From assembly GCF_029319185.1 (NCBI RefSeq), contig NZ_CP119754.1, positions 1,488,001 to 1,552,000 on the forward strand: a stretch of 64,000 bases of DNA. Reading direction: 5' to 3'. The notes beneath the pieces are model-generated. The model worked only from the letters and a program-made list of their open reading frames with translations. It had not been told where the DNA came from and did not search any database. How positions within the stretch are numbered: position 1 is the first letter of the stretch; the number at the start of each line of letters is the position of its first letter. This document shows positions 40,279 to 50,653 of the stretch, one piece after another. The DNA comes from Superficieibacter sp. HKU1. GTDB taxonomy: Bacteria; Pseudomonadota; Gammaproteobacteria; Enterobacterales; Enterobacteriaceae. Both the position numbers and the translations under genes were made by a program.

Positions 40279-40853
40279 CAGTTGCTCAGCGTCGTCGTTA
40301 CGCGGCCTGACGCTGGAGCAACCGGCTCAGAAGTCGTGGCGTTCTCTTCTTCATCGGCGGCTTTCACGCTTGGCAGCTTACGAATCAGCTGTTCGGCGGC
40401 TTTATCGTACATTTCATTGACAATCATGCTCTGCTCGGCGTCTTTCGCCAGCGCTCGCTGCGGGTTGTCAAAGAAAGAACGATAGACCCGGGTGTTGATA
40501 GGGTAGATATCGTGGCCCGGGATCAACACGGATGCGCTGACCTCCATTACCATCTGATACTCCGCCGTCTGACCGTTCTGGAATACCGAGGCGGTATCCT
40601 GCGAAACAGACGCCGCACCCAGACGCAGAGACGGGATATCTTTCCGCGTTGTCTCTTTTTGCTCTACAACCTCAATACCGTTCAGACGCAGTTGATTGCG
40701 CACCGCGCGGCTCAGCGGGCCATTAGGATCGCCTGAGTCGAGGATCATCGTTTTCATGGTTGTCGGCACCTGCGTCGTACTACGCAGATGCCAGCCACAA
40801 CCGGCGGTGGCAAGCACCGCCAAAGATAACAACAGAGTAACCAGATGTCGCAC
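40278..40853 (-). CDS. lptE: LPS-assembly lipoprotein LptE
   Basis: This 191-residue protein has a lipoprotein signal peptide with Cys in [11 protein letters not shown], then the conserved LptE core ([20 protein letters not shown]). It plugs the LptD barrel and helps move LPS to the outer leaflet. It lies 14 bp downstream of leuS and overlaps holA. Confidence 0.97.
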   Translation of the reverse strand: MRHLVTLLLSLAVLATAGCGWHLRSTTQVPTTMKTMILDSGDPNGPLSRAVRNQLRLNGIEVVEQKETTRKDIPSLRLGAASVSQDTASVFQNGQTAEYQMVMEVSASVLIPGHDIYPINTRVYRSFFDNPQRALAKDAEQSMIVNEMYDKAAEQLIRKLPSVKAADEEENATTSEPVAPASGRVTTTLSN

Positions 40854-40867
40854 GCTTCCTCCCGCGT

Positions 40868-43450
40868 TTAACCCACAACCAGATTGAGCAGTTTACCCGG
40901 CACGTAAATCACTTTACGCACGGTAACGCCGTCAAGGTATTTTGCGACCAGATGTTCCTGACCCGCACGTTCACGAACCTGTTCTTCGGTAGCATCTACC
41001 GCAACAGTAATTTTACCGCGTACTTTACCGTTCACCTGCACCACCACCAGCGTGGTGTTTTCAACCATGGCTTTTTCATCAGCCACCGGCCACGGCGCAT
41101 TGTCGATATCGCCTTCACCGTTCAGTTCCTGCCACAGGGTGAAGCACATATGCGGCGTGAACGGGTTGAGCATCCGCACTACTGCCAGCAGCGCTTCCTG
41201 CATCAGGGCGCGATCCTGCTCGTCTTCCAGCGGTGCTTTTGCCAGTTTGTTCATCAGTTCCATCACCGCCGCAATCGCGGTGTTGAAGGTCTGACGACGG
41301 CCGATATCATCGGTCACTTTGGCGATAGTTTTGTGAACGTCACGACGCAGGGCCTGCTGATCTTCACTGAGTGCATCAACATTCAGCGTGGCAACTTCAC
41401 CTTTTGCAGTGTGTTCGTACACCAGACGCCAGACGCGCTTCAGGAAGCGGTTTGCGCCTTCTACGCCGGATTCCTGCCATTCCAGCGTCATATCTGCCGG
41501 AGAGGCAAACATCATAAACAGACGGACGGTATCCGCGCCGTAGCGTTCGACCATTTCCTGCGGGTCGATGCCGTTGTTTTTCGACTTGGACATCTTGCTC
41601 ATGCCGGTATAGACCAGTTCATGACCTGCGGCATCTTTCGCTTTAACAATACGGCCTTTTTCGTCACGCTCGGTAACGGCATCTTTCGGTGATACCCAGT
41701 TGCGCTCGCCGTTTTCACCCACGTAGTAGAACGCGTCAGCCAGGACCATCCCCTGACACAGCAGTTGTTTAGCCGGTTCGTCAGAGTTAACCATGCCCGC
41801 ATCGCGCATCAGCTTATGGAAGAAGCGGAAGTAGAGCAGGTGCATAATGGCGTGTTCGATACCGCCAATGTAAATATCAACCGGCAGCCAGTAGTTCGCT
41901 GCTTCCGGGTCCAGCATGCCTTCATTGTACTGCGGGCAGGTGTAGCGCGCGTAGTACCATGAGGATTCCATAAAGGTGTCGAAGGTGTCGGTTTCACGCA
42001 GCGCAGGCTGGCCGTTAACGGTGGTTTTTGCCCACTCAGGATCGGCTTTGATCGGGCTGGTGATCCCATCCATTACCACGTCTTCCGGCAGGATCACCGG
42101 CAGTTGATCTTCCGGTGTCGGCAGCACGGTACCGTCTTCCAGCGTGACCATCGGGATCGGCGCGCCCCAGTAACGTTGACGAGATACACCCCAGTCGCGC
42201 AGACGATAGTTAATTTTGCGCACGCCTACGCCTTTGACCGCCAGCTTGTCAGCGATGGCGTTGAATGCGGCTTCAAATGCCAGGCCGTCAAATTCACCCG
42301 AGTTGAACAGTACGCCTTTTTCCGTCATCGCCTGTTCAGACAGATCCGGTGCGGAACCGTCGGCGGCGAGGATCACCGGCTTGATAGTCAAACCATATTT
42401 AGTCGCAAATTCGTAATCGCGCTGATCGTGACCCGGAACGGCCATCACCGCACCCGTACCGTACTCCATCAGCACGAAGTTCGCCGCCCATACCGGAACT
42501 TCTTCGCCGGTTAACGGGTGAACCGCTTTAAAGCCGGTATCGACGCCTTTTTTCTCCATCGTCGCCATATCGGCTTCGGCCACTTTGGTATTGCGGCATT
42601 CATCGATAAAGGCAGCCAGTTCAGGATTCGTCGCGGCGGCTTTTTGCGCCAGCGGGTGACCTGCGGCCACGGCCAGATAGGTGGCACCCATGAAGGTGTC
42701 CGGGCGCGTGGTGTAGACGGTCAGCGTATTTTCGTAACCGGTCACGTCGAAGGTGATTTCCACGCCTTCAGAACGACCGATCCAGTTGCGCTGCATGGTT
42801 TTTACGGTGTCCGGCCACTGATCCATATGATCCAGATCGTTGAGCAGCTCGTCAGCGTAGGCGGTGATTTTAATAAACCACTGCGGGATCTCTTTACGCT
42901 CAACTTTGGTGTCGCAGCGCCAGCAGCAGCCGTCAATGACCTGTTCATTAGCCAGCACGGTCTGGTCATTCGGGCACCAGTTCACCGCGGACGTTTTCTT
43001 GTACACCAGACCTTTTTTAAACAGCTCGGTGAAGAATTTCTGCTCCCAGCGATAGTACTCCGGCGTACAGGTCGCAATTTCGCGGCTCCAGTCATAGCCA
43101 AAACCCAGCGTTTTGAGCTGGTTTTTCATGTAGGCGATATTTTCGTAGGTCCACGGTGCTGGCGCGGTGTTGTTTTTCACCGCCGCGCCTTCTGCTGGCA
43201 GACCGAACGCATCCCAGCCAATCGGCTGAAGCACGTTTTTACCCAGCATACGCTGATAACGGGAGATCACATCGCCAATGGTGTAGTTACGTACGTGGCC
43301 CATATGTAGTCGGCCAGAAGGATAGGGAAGCATCGACAGGCAGTAATACTTCTCTTTACTTGCGTCTTCGGTCACTTCAAATGTGCGCTTCTCTTCCCAG
43401 TGAAGCTGTACTTTGGATTCTATCTCTTCCGGGCGATATTGCTCTTGCAT
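40868..43450 (-). CDS. leuS: Leucyl-tRNA synthetase
   Basis: From ATG 43450 ([20 protein letters not shown]) the 860-residue protein equals E. coli LeuRS. The HIGH-type motif is HMGH in [14 protein letters not shown] and the KMSKS loop is in [13 protein letters not shown]. The CP1 editing domain includes [12 protein letters not shown] and the conserved Asp in [11 protein letters not shown]. An in-frame ATG nine codons upstream (43477) is possible, but neither start has a strong ribosome binding site; homology favours 43450. Confidence 0.97.
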   Translation of the reverse strand: MQEQYRPEEIESKVQLHWEEKRTFEVTEDASKEKYYCLSMLPYPSGRLHMGHVRNYTIGDVISRYQRMLGKNVLQPIGWDAFGLPAEGAAVKNNTAPAPWTYENIAYMKNQLKTLGFGYDWSREIATCTPEYYRWEQKFFTELFKKGLVYKKTSAVNWCPNDQTVLANEQVIDGCCWRCDTKVERKEIPQWFIKITAYADELLNDLDHMDQWPDTVKTMQRNWIGRSEGVEITFDVTGYENTLTVYTTRPDTFMGATYLAVAAGHPLAQKAAATNPELAAFIDECRNTKVAEADMATMEKKGVDTGFKAVHPLTGEEVPVWAANFVLMEYGTGAVMAVPGHDQRDYEFATKYGLTIKPVILAADGSAPDLSEQAMTEKGVLFNSGEFDGLAFEAAFNAIADKLAVKGVGVRKINYRLRDWGVSRQRYWGAPIPMVTLEDGTVLPTPEDQLPVILPEDVVMDGITSPIKADPEWAKTTVNGQPALRETDTFDTFMESSWYYARYTCPQYNEGMLDPEAANYWLPVDIYIGGIEHAIMHLLYFRFFHKLMRDAGMVNSDEPAKQLLCQGMVLADAFYYVGENGERNWVSPKDAVTERDEKGRIVKAKDAAGHELVYTGMSKMSKSKNNGIDPQEMVERYGADTVRLFMMFASPADMTLEWQESGVEGANRFLKRVWRLVYEHTAKGEVATLNVDALSEDQQALRRDVHKTIAKVTDDIGRRQTFNTAIAAVMELMNKLAKAPLEDEQDRALMQEALLAVVRMLNPFTPHMCFTLWQELNGEGDIDNAPWPVADEKAMVENTTLVVVQVNGKVRGKITVAVDATEEQVRERAGQEHLVAKYLDGVTVRKVIYVPGKLLNLVVG

Positions 43451-43675
43451 GGCAGCCAGTGGTCCTGTTTTGCTCATAGCTACAACGGTAGCCGTGTGAT
43501 GTGGTAATTAAGATCCGCATAGCATAGCCCAAACGCCCGCGCCAAAACAGCCTTTCGCGTACTCACCGGGCGCAAAAAGCTTGCAGGAATTTACACTCCC
43601 TGTGGCGCACTCAACAGAGCGTAGCGTAAATAACGTCTATTATTATAGGTAGTTAACGACCCAGGAGATGAAATG

Positions 43676-44158
43676 ATGAACAAGGTTGCTCAATTTTACC
43701 GGGAACTGGTGGCGACATTAACGGAACGGCTGCGAAATGGCGACCATGATATTGATGCGCTGGTCGAGCAGGCGCGCCTGCGGGTAACGCAAACCGGGGA
43801 GTTAACGCGAACCGAAATCGACGAGCTGATTAAAGCTGTACGACGCGACCTGGAAGAGTTTGCCAGAAGCTATGAAGAGAGCCAAAGCGACGCTGAAGAT
43901 AGCGTCTTCCTGCGGGTGATTAAGGAGAGCGTCTGGCAGCAGCTGGCGGATATTACCGATATAACGCAGCTGGAGTGGCGAGAAGTGTTCCAGGATCTCA
44001 ACCATCACGGCGTGTATCACAGCGGGGAAGTGGTAGGGCTGGGCAATCTGGTATGCGAAAAGTGCCACTTCCATCTGGCGGTGTATACTCCGGACGTACT
44101 GCCGCTGTGTCCGAAATGCGGACACGATCAGTTCCAGAGACGACCATTTGAGCCTTGA
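43676..44158 (+). CDS. ybeL: YbeL, DUF1451 zinc-ribbon protein
   Basis: The 160-residue protein MNKVAQFYRELVATLTERLR has a charged alpha-helical N-terminal half and a C-terminal zinc ribbon with CEKCHFHLAVYT and CPKCGHDQF. It is close to E. coli YbeL. Tandem ATGs occur at 43673 and 43676 after AGGAGA; the second has the better spacing. It diverges from leuS. Function is unknown. Confidence 0.92.
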   Translation: MNKVAQFYRELVATLTERLRNGDHDIDALVEQARLRVTQTGELTRTEIDELIKAVRRDLEEFARSYEESQSDAEDSVFLRVIKESVWQQLADITDITQLEWREVFQDLNHHGVYHSGEVVGLGNLVCEKCHFHLAVYTPDVLPLCPKCGHDQFQRRPFEP

Positions 44159-44265
44159 TCGCCATAACGCGTCGGCGCAGAATGCCTGTAACTACTGCCC
44201 GGCGCGCCAGCACTCATCAGGGATGATACCTCGCGTGCTGATTACCCAATCGACAGGGACCGATG

Positions 44266-45222
44266 ATGAACACCACTTTTCTTCCTTTTAACCGTAACCT
44301 CGCGGCGGCCTTATTGTTTCTGGGCACTTTCGCCGCTCACGCTGACCTCACCCTGACCACTATCGACGAACAGCAAATTACCGCGCTGGTGGATCGCTGG
44401 AACGATGTTCTGAACCGGGTAGAAAACGCCCAGCCGCAGTCGCTTTACGCTGAGCAGGTTGAATGGTTTGGTAAGACGCTACCCGCGCAGCAGGTGATTG
44501 CCAACAGTCAGGCTTTTCTGGCGAAAAACACACAATATGGGCAGAGCATTGTCAGTACGCTGAATATTCAGCCGATTGAAGAAAGTGACGATAGCGTCAT
44601 GGTGCGTTTCGTGAAATCTGCCGGGCTGGAAACGTTTAAGGAAAAAAATTATCCGGCAGAGCTACAGATGAGAAAAACGCCCGCAGGCTGGCGCATTGTC
44701 AGTGAAACGGATGCCATTACTCGCGCAAATCAGAATAAAAATGTTTATGCCGGAGTGATTAAAGGTAAATTCGACGGGAAATCTGTAAGTTACGCATGGA
44801 TGAGCGATGCCAACCCGCGCACTGGCGGCGCGTGTACTGAAGAGACCGATTGCGATTGTACGCTGTGGAATAGCGACCCTGACGTCAAGCCGGTAAAAAT
44901 ATCGCAATGTCTGGTGGGGCTCATGGAAACGCTATCCGGGCTGGATGACAGCGGCCGCGACCGGGTGGTGGCTTTTCCTGAGTGGTGGACCAGCGCCATG
45001 CGTGTGGTGTATGTCTACGATATTCAGCAGAAGCAGTGGATCAAAACCATGCCGGGCTTCTCTATGAATATTAATTTACAGGAAACCGACACGGCAGCGG
45101 ATCTGATAAAGCGCGATCCGCAGCATCCGGGCCAGGTAAAAGTGACGCAGGCGATTTTTGATGAAGTTGCTGAAGAATCGACGACAAAAGTGGTAAGTCA
45201 GACATTATTGACGTTGAAATAA
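44266..45222 (+). CDS. Unrecognised exported protein, possible NTF2-like N-terminal domain
   Basis: The 318-residue protein has a signal peptide cleaved near FAAHAD. Residues about 30-145 (EQQITALVDRWNDVLNRVEN through the WRIVSETD ending) resemble the helix-then-curved-sheet layout of NTF2/SnoaL-like domains. The second half has a Cys cluster (GGACTEETDCDCTLWN and ISQCLVG), probably forming disulfides, and a Trp-rich segment FPEWWTSAMRVVYVYD. I know no named family. It stands where E. coli carries ybeQ-ybeR-djlB-ybeT-ybeU-djlC-hscC-rihA. Tandem ATGs at 44263/44266 follow AGGGA; the second is better spaced. Confidence 0.7.
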   Translation: MNTTFLPFNRNLAAALLFLGTFAAHADLTLTTIDEQQITALVDRWNDVLNRVENAQPQSLYAEQVEWFGKTLPAQQVIANSQAFLAKNTQYGQSIVSTLNIQPIEESDDSVMVRFVKSAGLETFKEKNYPAELQMRKTPAGWRIVSETDAITRANQNKNVYAGVIKGKFDGKSVSYAWMSDANPRTGGACTEETDCDCTLWNSDPDVKPVKISQCLVGLMETLSGLDDSGRDRVVAFPEWWTSAMRVVYVYDIQQKQWIKTMPGFSMNINLQETDTAADLIKRDPQHPGQVKVTQAIFDEVAEESTTKVVSQTLLTLK

Positions 45223-45364
45223 ATAACCGTTCGTTTCGATGTAACCCTAATGCTGCGAGAGCAAAAAGGCGGTAGAACTATTTCAACGGGTGCTGAAGTG
45301 AAATTTCACCTGGCAAATGCCGGCTGTTTTTAATGGTGTTTGGTTATAGGGTAGAAAAGCACTG

Positions 45365-45393
45365 AAAACGGCGCGCACTCTGCGGTGCGCGCC
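45365..45393 (-). terminator. Terminator after gltL
   Basis: A perfect 9-bp stem GGCGCGCAC / GTGCGCGCC with a 6-base loop is followed on the minus strand by GTTTTC, a few bases past the gltL stop. Confidence 0.8.
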
Positions 45394-45400
45394 AGCAAGA

Positions 45401-46126
45401 TTAATGGAGGATTTTGGCAAGGAAATCTTTTGCGCGGTCGGACTGCGGATTGGCAAAGAACTCCTCTTTCGCGGAATCTTCAACAATTTTTCCTTCATCC
45501 ATGAAAATTACCCGGTTTGCCACTTTACGGGCAAAGCCCATTTCGTGCGTCACCACCATCATTGTCATCCCTTCATTCGCCAGCTCGACCATCACGTCCA
45601 GCACTTCGTTGATCATTTCCGGATCGAGAGCGGATGTCGGTTCGTCAAACAGCATTGCGACCGGGTCCATACACAGCGCGCGGGCGATCGCCACACGCTG
45701 CTGCTGACCGCCGGAAAGCTGGGCCGGGAATTTATTGGCATGCGCGGAAAGCCCGACGCGTTCAAGAAGCTTCAGCCCTTTTTCCCGCGCGGCGGCTTTA
45801 TCGCGCTTGAGCACTTTTACCTGCGCCAGCGTCAGGTTCTCAATAATCGACAGATGGGGGAAAAGTTCGAAGTGCTGGAACACCATCCCCACGTGCGAGC
45901 GCAGCTCGGCGAGGTTGGTTTTCTTGTCGTTGACTTTGGTACCGTTAACGACAATCTCACCTTTCTGCACCGGTTCAAGGCCGTTTACGGTCTTGATCAG
46001 CGTCGATTTACCGGAGCCGGAAGGGCCGCAAACCACTACCACTTCGCCTTTTTTCACTTCCGTTGAGCAGTCGGTCAGCACCTGAAAGTGACCATACCAT
46101 TTAGAAACATTTTTCAGGGAAATCAT
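45401..46126 (-). CDS. gltL: Glutamate/aspartate ABC transporter ATPase GltL
   Basis: This 241-residue ABC ATPase has Walker [11 protein letters not shown], the signature [15 protein letters not shown], Walker [16 protein letters not shown] and the switch His in VVTHEMGF. It energises the GltIJK importer for glutamate and aspartate. It overlaps gltK by four bases. Confidence 0.97.
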   Translation of the reverse strand: MISLKNVSKWYGHFQVLTDCSTEVKKGEVVVVCGPSGSGKSTLIKTVNGLEPVQKGEIVVNGTKVNDKKTNLAELRSHVGMVFQHFELFPHLSIIENLTLAQVKVLKRDKAAAREKGLKLLERVGLSAHANKFPAQLSGGQQQRVAIARALCMDPVAMLFDEPTSALDPEMINEVLDVMVELANEGMTMMVVTHEMGFARKVANRVIFMDEGKIVEDSAKEEFFANPQSDRAKDFLAKILH

Positions 46127-46800
46127 GATACTGTCCTTTTCTTCAAATAGCTGACTAACAGCGAAGCACTCAGGCTGATAACAAAATACACTGCACCGGC
46201 AAAGAGGATCATCTCAACCTGGGTGCCGTCACGCTCGCCGATAGTGGACGCGGTGCGGAAGAAGTCGGCGAGGCTTAATACGTACACCAGTGACGTATCC
46301 TGGAACAGGACAATCCCCTGGGTGAGCAGCAGCGGCACCATCGCGCGAAACGCCTGCGGCAGAATAATCAATTTCATCGATTGCCAGTGGGTCATCCCCA
46401 GCGCCAGCGCGGCGCTCGACTGCCCGCGAGAAATGCTCTGAATACCCGCCCGAATAATTTCCGAATAATACGCCGCCTCAAACATTGAAAAGGCGACCAT
46501 CGCGGAAATAAGGCGGATATCGTTTTTCGGCGACAGTCCCAGCACGTTTTGCAGAAAACCGGGGACGATCAGGTAAAACCACAGCAGCACCATCACCAGC
46601 GGAATGGAGCGAAATACGTTGACGTATGCTTTGGCAAACCAGGCAACCGGCGTAAAGCTCGACAGCCGCATGACGGCGAGAAGCGTTCCCCAGACAATCC
46701 CAATAATTACCGCCGTGACGGTAATTTTCAGCGTAATAACCAGCCCTGCCAGCAAATACGGCAGGGAAGGAACGATTGAACTCCAGTCAAACTCGTACAT
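46123..46800 (-). CDS. gltK: Glutamate/aspartate ABC transporter permease GltK
   Basis: This 225-residue permease has about five membrane helices and the EAA loop [20 protein letters not shown] typical of polar amino acid (HisM/GlnP) transporters. It pairs with GltJ. It overlaps gltL and gltJ by a few bases, showing tight coupling. Confidence 0.97.
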   Translation of the reverse strand: MYEFDWSSIVPSLPYLLAGLVITLKITVTAVIIGIVWGTLLAVMRLSSFTPVAWFAKAYVNVFRSIPLVMVLLWFYLIVPGFLQNVLGLSPKNDIRLISAMVAFSMFEAAYYSEIIRAGIQSISRGQSSAALALGMTHWQSMKLIILPQAFRAMVPLLLTQGIVLFQDTSLVYVLSLADFFRTASTIGERDGTQVEMILFAGAVYFVISLSASLLVSYLKKRTVS

Positions 46801-47540
46801 TATTTGCCTCCCATATTGCCCGGCAGGCGGATTTTGTGTTCTACCAGATTCATCACCAGCATGATAACGGCGTTGATTAACACATACGCGAGGGTGATAG
46901 CGGTGAACGATTCCCAGGCGTGGGCGGAATAGTCCAGCAGCTTACCTGCCTGTGCCGCCATATCCACCAGACCAATGGTGGACGCGATGGCCGAGTTTTT
47001 CACCAGATTCATCATCTCAGAGGTCATCGGTGGGACGATCACCCGGTAGGCATTGGGCAACAGCACGTAGCGGTAGGCTTGCGGCAGAGTCAATCCCATC
47101 GCCAGCGCGGCATTTTTCTGCCCGCGCGGCAGCGACTGAATGGCGGCGCGGACCTGCTCGCAGACGCGGGCGGCGGTAAACAGCCCCAGACAAATCATGG
47201 AGGAAAGGAAAAACTGGATATTAGGATCCAGTTCGGCTTTAAACCACATGCCGAGATCTTCAGGTAATAGCTCCGGCACCACCAGGTACCAGGTAAAAAA
47301 CTGTACGATCAGGGGAACATTGCGGAAAAGCTCAACGTACAGCGTGCCGAGAGCGGATAAAAAACGGTTGGGAACGGTACGCAAAATACCAAACAGCGAC
47401 CCCACAAGAAACGCGATAATCCAGGCGGTAATCGACAGCGCGACGGTGACCTGGAAGCCGTTCCACAGCCAGCCCAGGTAAGTCGTGTTGCCGAACGGAG
47501 CCTGCTGTAAAAAAATACCCCAGTTCCAGTCTATGGACAT
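46800..47540 (-). CDS. gltJ: Glutamate/aspartate ABC transporter permease GltJ
   Basis: This 246-residue membrane permease starts [20 protein letters not shown] and has the EAA loop [20 protein letters not shown]. With GltK it forms the transport pore. It is separated from gltI by about 163 bp that carry the SroC small RNA and its terminator, so gltJKL expression depends on read-through. Confidence 0.97.
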   Translation of the reverse strand: MSIDWNWGIFLQQAPFGNTTYLGWLWNGFQVTVALSITAWIIAFLVGSLFGILRTVPNRFLSALGTLYVELFRNVPLIVQFFTWYLVVPELLPEDLGMWFKAELDPNIQFFLSSMICLGLFTAARVCEQVRAAIQSLPRGQKNAALAMGLTLPQAYRYVLLPNAYRVIVPPMTSEMMNLVKNSAIASTIGLVDMAAQAGKLLDYSAHAWESFTAITLAYVLINAVIMLVMNLVEHKIRLPGNMGGK

Positions 47541-47552
47541 ACATCTACTCCA

Positions 47553-47580
47553 GAAAAAAAAGGGTAGCAGCGCTACCCTC
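47553..47580 (-). terminator. Terminator at the 3' end of SroC
   Basis: A perfect 8-bp stem AGGGTAGC / GCTACCCT with a 3-base loop is followed on the minus strand by eight T residues. It partly terminates gltI transcription ahead of gltJ. Confidence 0.92.
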
Positions 47581-47703
47581 GAAGATTATTGAACAGCGTA
47601 CTGCGATTTTCGCGTCGGGTGGGGAACGACCTCCCGGCGTATAGTCTGTCCGTGCTGTCCAGCAATCGAGAGGGCAGGTGAGCCTGCCCCTGTTTCTTTT
47701 TAA
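47553..47703 (-). ncRNA. sroC: SroC small RNA (gltI 3'-UTR-derived)
   Basis: In E. coli and Salmonella the gltI-gltJ gap yields SroC, an Hfq-bound RNA cut from the gltI mRNA that sponges GcvB. This gap has the same position and size, a hairpin GGGCAGG/CCTGCCC just after gltI, and a strong 3' terminator with eight T residues suited to Hfq binding. The 5' end is set by RNase cleavage, possibly inside gltI, and is only approximate here. Confidence 0.75.
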
Positions 47704-48618
47704 TTAGTTCAGCGCTTTATCATTCGGTTCTTTGAACAGGGCTTTCATCTCGTCAGAGAGTTCGAAGTTCATGTTCAGGTTTTTCGGCGGGATAGGGTTT
47801 TTAAACCACTTATCAAACCATTTTTCCGCCTCGCCTGAGGTTTGCGCCTGGGCGATAGTGTCATCCATCAGCTTTTTAAACTGCGCATCATCTTTACGCA
47901 GCATACAGCCGTAAGCTTCCTGAGACTGCGGCTTGCCGACGATCTCCCAGTTATCCGGCTTTTTGGCTTTTGCACGTTCGCCAGCCAGCAGGGCGTCATC
48001 CATCATAAAGGCGACGGCACGGCCACTTTCCAGCGTGCGGAAGGAATCACCATGATCTTTAGCGCTAATGATGCGCATGTTCATTTTCTGCTCATCGTTA
48101 AGCTTATGCAGCAGCACTTCTGAGGTGGTACCGGAAGTGACCACCACCGCTTTCCCTTTCAGGTCCGGGAAGTCTTTAACATTGCCGCCTTTTTTCGCCA
48201 GCAGACGGGTCCCGACCACGAAGATGGTGTCGGAGAAAGACGCCTGTTTTTGACGCTCAAGGTTGTTGGTGGTGGAGCCGCACTCAAAGTCAAAGGTGCC
48301 GTTTTGCAGCAGCGGAATACGGTTCTGGGAGGTAATAGGAATAAGCTTCACCTGCAGATCGGGTTTGTTAAGCTTTTTCTTCACCGCTTCAACGATGGCG
48401 TTAGAGTAGTCCTGGGAATAACCGACCACTTTTTGCTGATTATCGTAATAGGAGAACGGCACGGAAGATTCGCGGTGACCGACAACGATGACGCCGTTTT
48501 TAGCGATTTTATCCAGCGTGCTGCCCGCCGCCGGGGCCGCATCTTCTGCATGGACTACGCCCGCTGAGACGCCCATCACCAGCATTGCCGTGGCCAGTTT
48601 ACGTAATTGCATATCCAA
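47704..48618 (-). CDS. gltI: Glutamate/aspartate periplasmic binding protein GltI
   Basis: The 304-residue protein has a signal peptide ending near GVVHAED and the SBP-3 solute-binding fold: VPFSYYDNQQKVVGYSQDYS, then DFECGSTTNN and the hinge VVTSGTTSEV. It delivers glutamate and aspartate to GltJKL. Upstream lie a sigma-54-type promoter and two NtrC-like sites, in agreement with nitrogen control. Confidence 0.97.
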   Translation of the reverse strand: MDMQLRKLATAMLVMGVSAGVVHAEDAAPAAGSTLDKIAKNGVIVVGHRESSVPFSYYDNQQKVVGYSQDYSNAIVEAVKKKLNKPDLQVKLIPITSQNRIPLLQNGTFDFECGSTTNNLERQKQASFSDTIFVVGTRLLAKKGGNVKDFPDLKGKAVVVTSGTTSEVLLHKLNDEQKMNMRIISAKDHGDSFRTLESGRAVAFMMDDALLAGERAKAKKPDNWEIVGKPQSQEAYGCMLRKDDAQFKKLMDDTIAQAQTSGEAEKWFDKWFKNPIPPKNLNMNFELSDEMKALFKEPNDKALN

Positions 48619-48810
48619 CTCCTTTTTATCGTCAGCGTCAGGACGCTATTGATACCCATTGTGAGTGTTGTGTTGTTATGACCTGCGACTTAAGCGTGCA
48701 GTGTTATTGCTATTTGTTAACATTTAGTCTGGCTTAATGTAAAGATTTTGCTGCGTTATTGTTTATTTTTGCGAAGTGACCCGCACCATTTGAAGGCAAA
48801 AATAGGGGCT

Positions 48811-48849
48811 TGCACTTTTCAGGTGCTACCGATGCGCCAGTATGGTGCG
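48811..48849 (-). promoter_or_regulatory. Two NtrC-like sites upstream of gltI
   Basis: TGCGCCAGTATGGTGCG (48833-48849) matches the NtrC palindrome TGCACCA-N3-TGGTGCA at all but two defined bases. TGCACTTTTCAGGTGCT (48811-48827) is a second, weaker copy. Their centres are 22 bp apart, two helical turns. Both fall between the sigma-54 promoter and the gene, that is, downstream of the predicted start point. Confidence 0.6.
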
Positions 48850-48895
48850 ACCGGGTTGCGCCTTATGCGTATTTCGCAGCCTGTTATAGATAGTA

Positions 48896-48911
48896 AGCAA
48901 AGGATGTGCCA
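48896..48911 (-). promoter_or_regulatory. Sigma-54 (-24/-12) promoter of gltI
   Basis: On the minus strand TGGCACATCCTTTGCT matches the sigma-54 consensus TGGCAC-N5-TTGCW, with the invariant GG and GC ten bases apart. Transcription would start near 48885, giving a leader of about 265 nt. Confidence 0.75.
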
Positions 48912-48965
48912 GAAATGGGTAAAGATGGGGATGACATCGAATATACGGCACAGAGAAATGAGCCG

Positions 48966-49100
48966 TAATGCCGGGTGGCGGCTTCGCCTTACCCGGCCTA
49001 CAGAACGGAGCGCGTGTAGATGCGGAGTTAACGTTGATTGTAGGCCCGGCAAGCTTGCGCCGCCGGGCATGTCCGGGCAGGAGGTAGACGCCGTAATGCC
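48966..49100. repeat. REP/BIME-like cluster between gltI and lnt
   Basis: TGCCGGGTGGCGGCTTCGCC with TTACCCGGCCTAC (48969-49002) is a typical REP palindrome. A second inverted unit (GTAGGCCCGGCAAGCTTGCG, then CCGCCGGGCAT, from about 49040) lies some 40 bp away in opposite orientation, forming a BIME. A partial third unit overlaps the end of lnt. Confidence 0.85.
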
Positions 49101-49109
49101 CGGTGGATG

Positions 49110-50648
49110 TTATTTACGGCGCTGGCGCAAACTCATCACCAGCCCACCAAAGCCAAACAGGGCGGTAATTATCCACAGCGGCCAGTTACCGGTACGCGCG
49201 TAAGGCGTCAGGCCGGTGGTTGGCGTCACGTTAGCGGTCAACACCTGGCGGGTAAACTGCGGGATCATCGCCTGAACGTCGCCATCGGCACCAATCACTG
49301 CCGTAATACCGTTGTTGGTGCTGCGCAGCAGCGGACGCGCCAGCTCCAGCGCACGCATCCGCGCCATCTGGAAATGCTGCCACGGGCCGATGGATTTACC
49401 AAACCACGCGTCGTTGGAGATCGTCAGCAGGAAATCATTCTCCGGGCGGAAGTTGTCCCGCACCTGTTCGCCAAGGATGATTTCGTAGCAGATTGCCGCC
49501 GTCAGCTTATAGCCATCTACCGACAGCGGAGGCTGAACGTACGGCCCACGGCTGAAAGAGGACATCGGCAGGTCGAAGAACGGGGCCAGCGGACGCAGGA
49601 TAGCTTCCAGCGGCACGAATTCACCAAACGGCACCAGATGGTTTTTATTGTAACGATCGTCAGAGTCGTAGCTGTACGGCGATCCTTTACCCAGGGTGAT
49701 AATGGTGTTGTACGTGTCGTAGCGATTGTGTTTGTTCAGCCGCGCATCGACGATGCCAGTGATAAGCGAACTGCCTTTCTCCCGCAACATACTGTCCATC
49801 TCACTGAGCAACGGCTGCTGATTGATTTCCAGATCGGTAATGGCTGATTCCGGCCAGATAATCAGTGATGATTTACCCATCAATGGTTTGGTGGCGTCGA
49901 TATAAATTTTCAGCGTAGAAATCAGCTGGCCCTCATCCCACTTCAGCGACTGAGGGATATTGCCCTGCACCAGCGACACCTGCGTCGTCTTTTCCGGCTC
50001 CGGCTGGTACCACTGGATATAGCGCAGCGGGAAGGGAAGGGCAAACAGCACGACAGCGGCCACCAGCGGTCGCCAGCTGCGCGTCACCACGGCCAGTGCC
50101 AGCAGACCACTGACCATCATCAACAGGAAATTGATGGCTTCAACGCCCATCACCGGAGCCATGCCTTTCAGCGGGCCGTCGATCTGGCTATAGCCAAACT
50201 GTAGCCACGGGAACCCGGTTAGCACCCATCCGCGCAAAAACTCGCTGATTTGCCAGACCACCGGCGCCGCAATAGCCATGCGCATCCAGTTTGTTTTAGG
50301 CCACAGTCGCGCGAGAATGCCGCCGAAAAGCCCGGTATAAAGCGACATATACGCGGCGAGCAATACCACCAGGAAAACGTTAATCGGTCCCGGCATCCCG
50401 CCAAACTGGGCGATGCTGACATAGACCCAGTTAATGCCGGTGCCAAAAAGCCCAAAGCCCCAGAAGAAACCAATCGCGGCCGCCTGTAGCGGACGGCGGT
50501 TAAGCGTCAGTCCCTGGAGGCCCATCAGCGAAATCAGTGCGGCGGGCCAGACGTCATAAGGAGAAAAAGCCAGCGTTCCGCTGGCTCCCAAAAGTAGCGC
50601 CAGCAGCAGACGTACGCGCTGGCGTTCAAACAGTGAGGCAAATGCCAT
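49110..50648 (-). CDS. lnt: Apolipoprotein N-acyltransferase Lnt
   Basis: The 512-residue protein has six to eight N-terminal membrane helices and a nitrilase-like periplasmic domain. The catalytic Glu is in [10 protein letters not shown], the Lys in [16 protein letters not shown] and the Cys in [13 protein letters not shown]. It adds the third acyl chain to lipoproteins. It is the last gene of the ybeZ-ybeY-corC-lnt operon, five bases after corC. Confidence 0.97.
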   Translation of the reverse strand: MAFASLFERQRVRLLLALLLGASGTLAFSPYDVWPAALISLMGLQGLTLNRRPLQAAAIGFFWGFGLFGTGINWVYVSIAQFGGMPGPINVFLVVLLAAYMSLYTGLFGGILARLWPKTNWMRMAIAAPVVWQISEFLRGWVLTGFPWLQFGYSQIDGPLKGMAPVMGVEAINFLLMMVSGLLALAVVTRSWRPLVAAVVLFALPFPLRYIQWYQPEPEKTTQVSLVQGNIPQSLKWDEGQLISTLKIYIDATKPLMGKSSLIIWPESAITDLEINQQPLLSEMDSMLREKGSSLITGIVDARLNKHNRYDTYNTIITLGKGSPYSYDSDDRYNKNHLVPFGEFVPLEAILRPLAPFFDLPMSSFSRGPYVQPPLSVDGYKLTAAICYEIILGEQVRDNFRPENDFLLTISNDAWFGKSIGPWQHFQMARMRALELARPLLRSTNNGITAVIGADGDVQAMIPQFTRQVLTANVTPTTGLTPYARTGNWPLWIITALFGFGGLVMSLRQRRK

Positions 50649-50653
50649 TTACA

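Noticed and set aside
40278..40280. Possible gene fusion or frameshift between lptE and holA
   Set aside because: The stop/start overlap is the normal coupled junction of these genes, and both proteins have full length.
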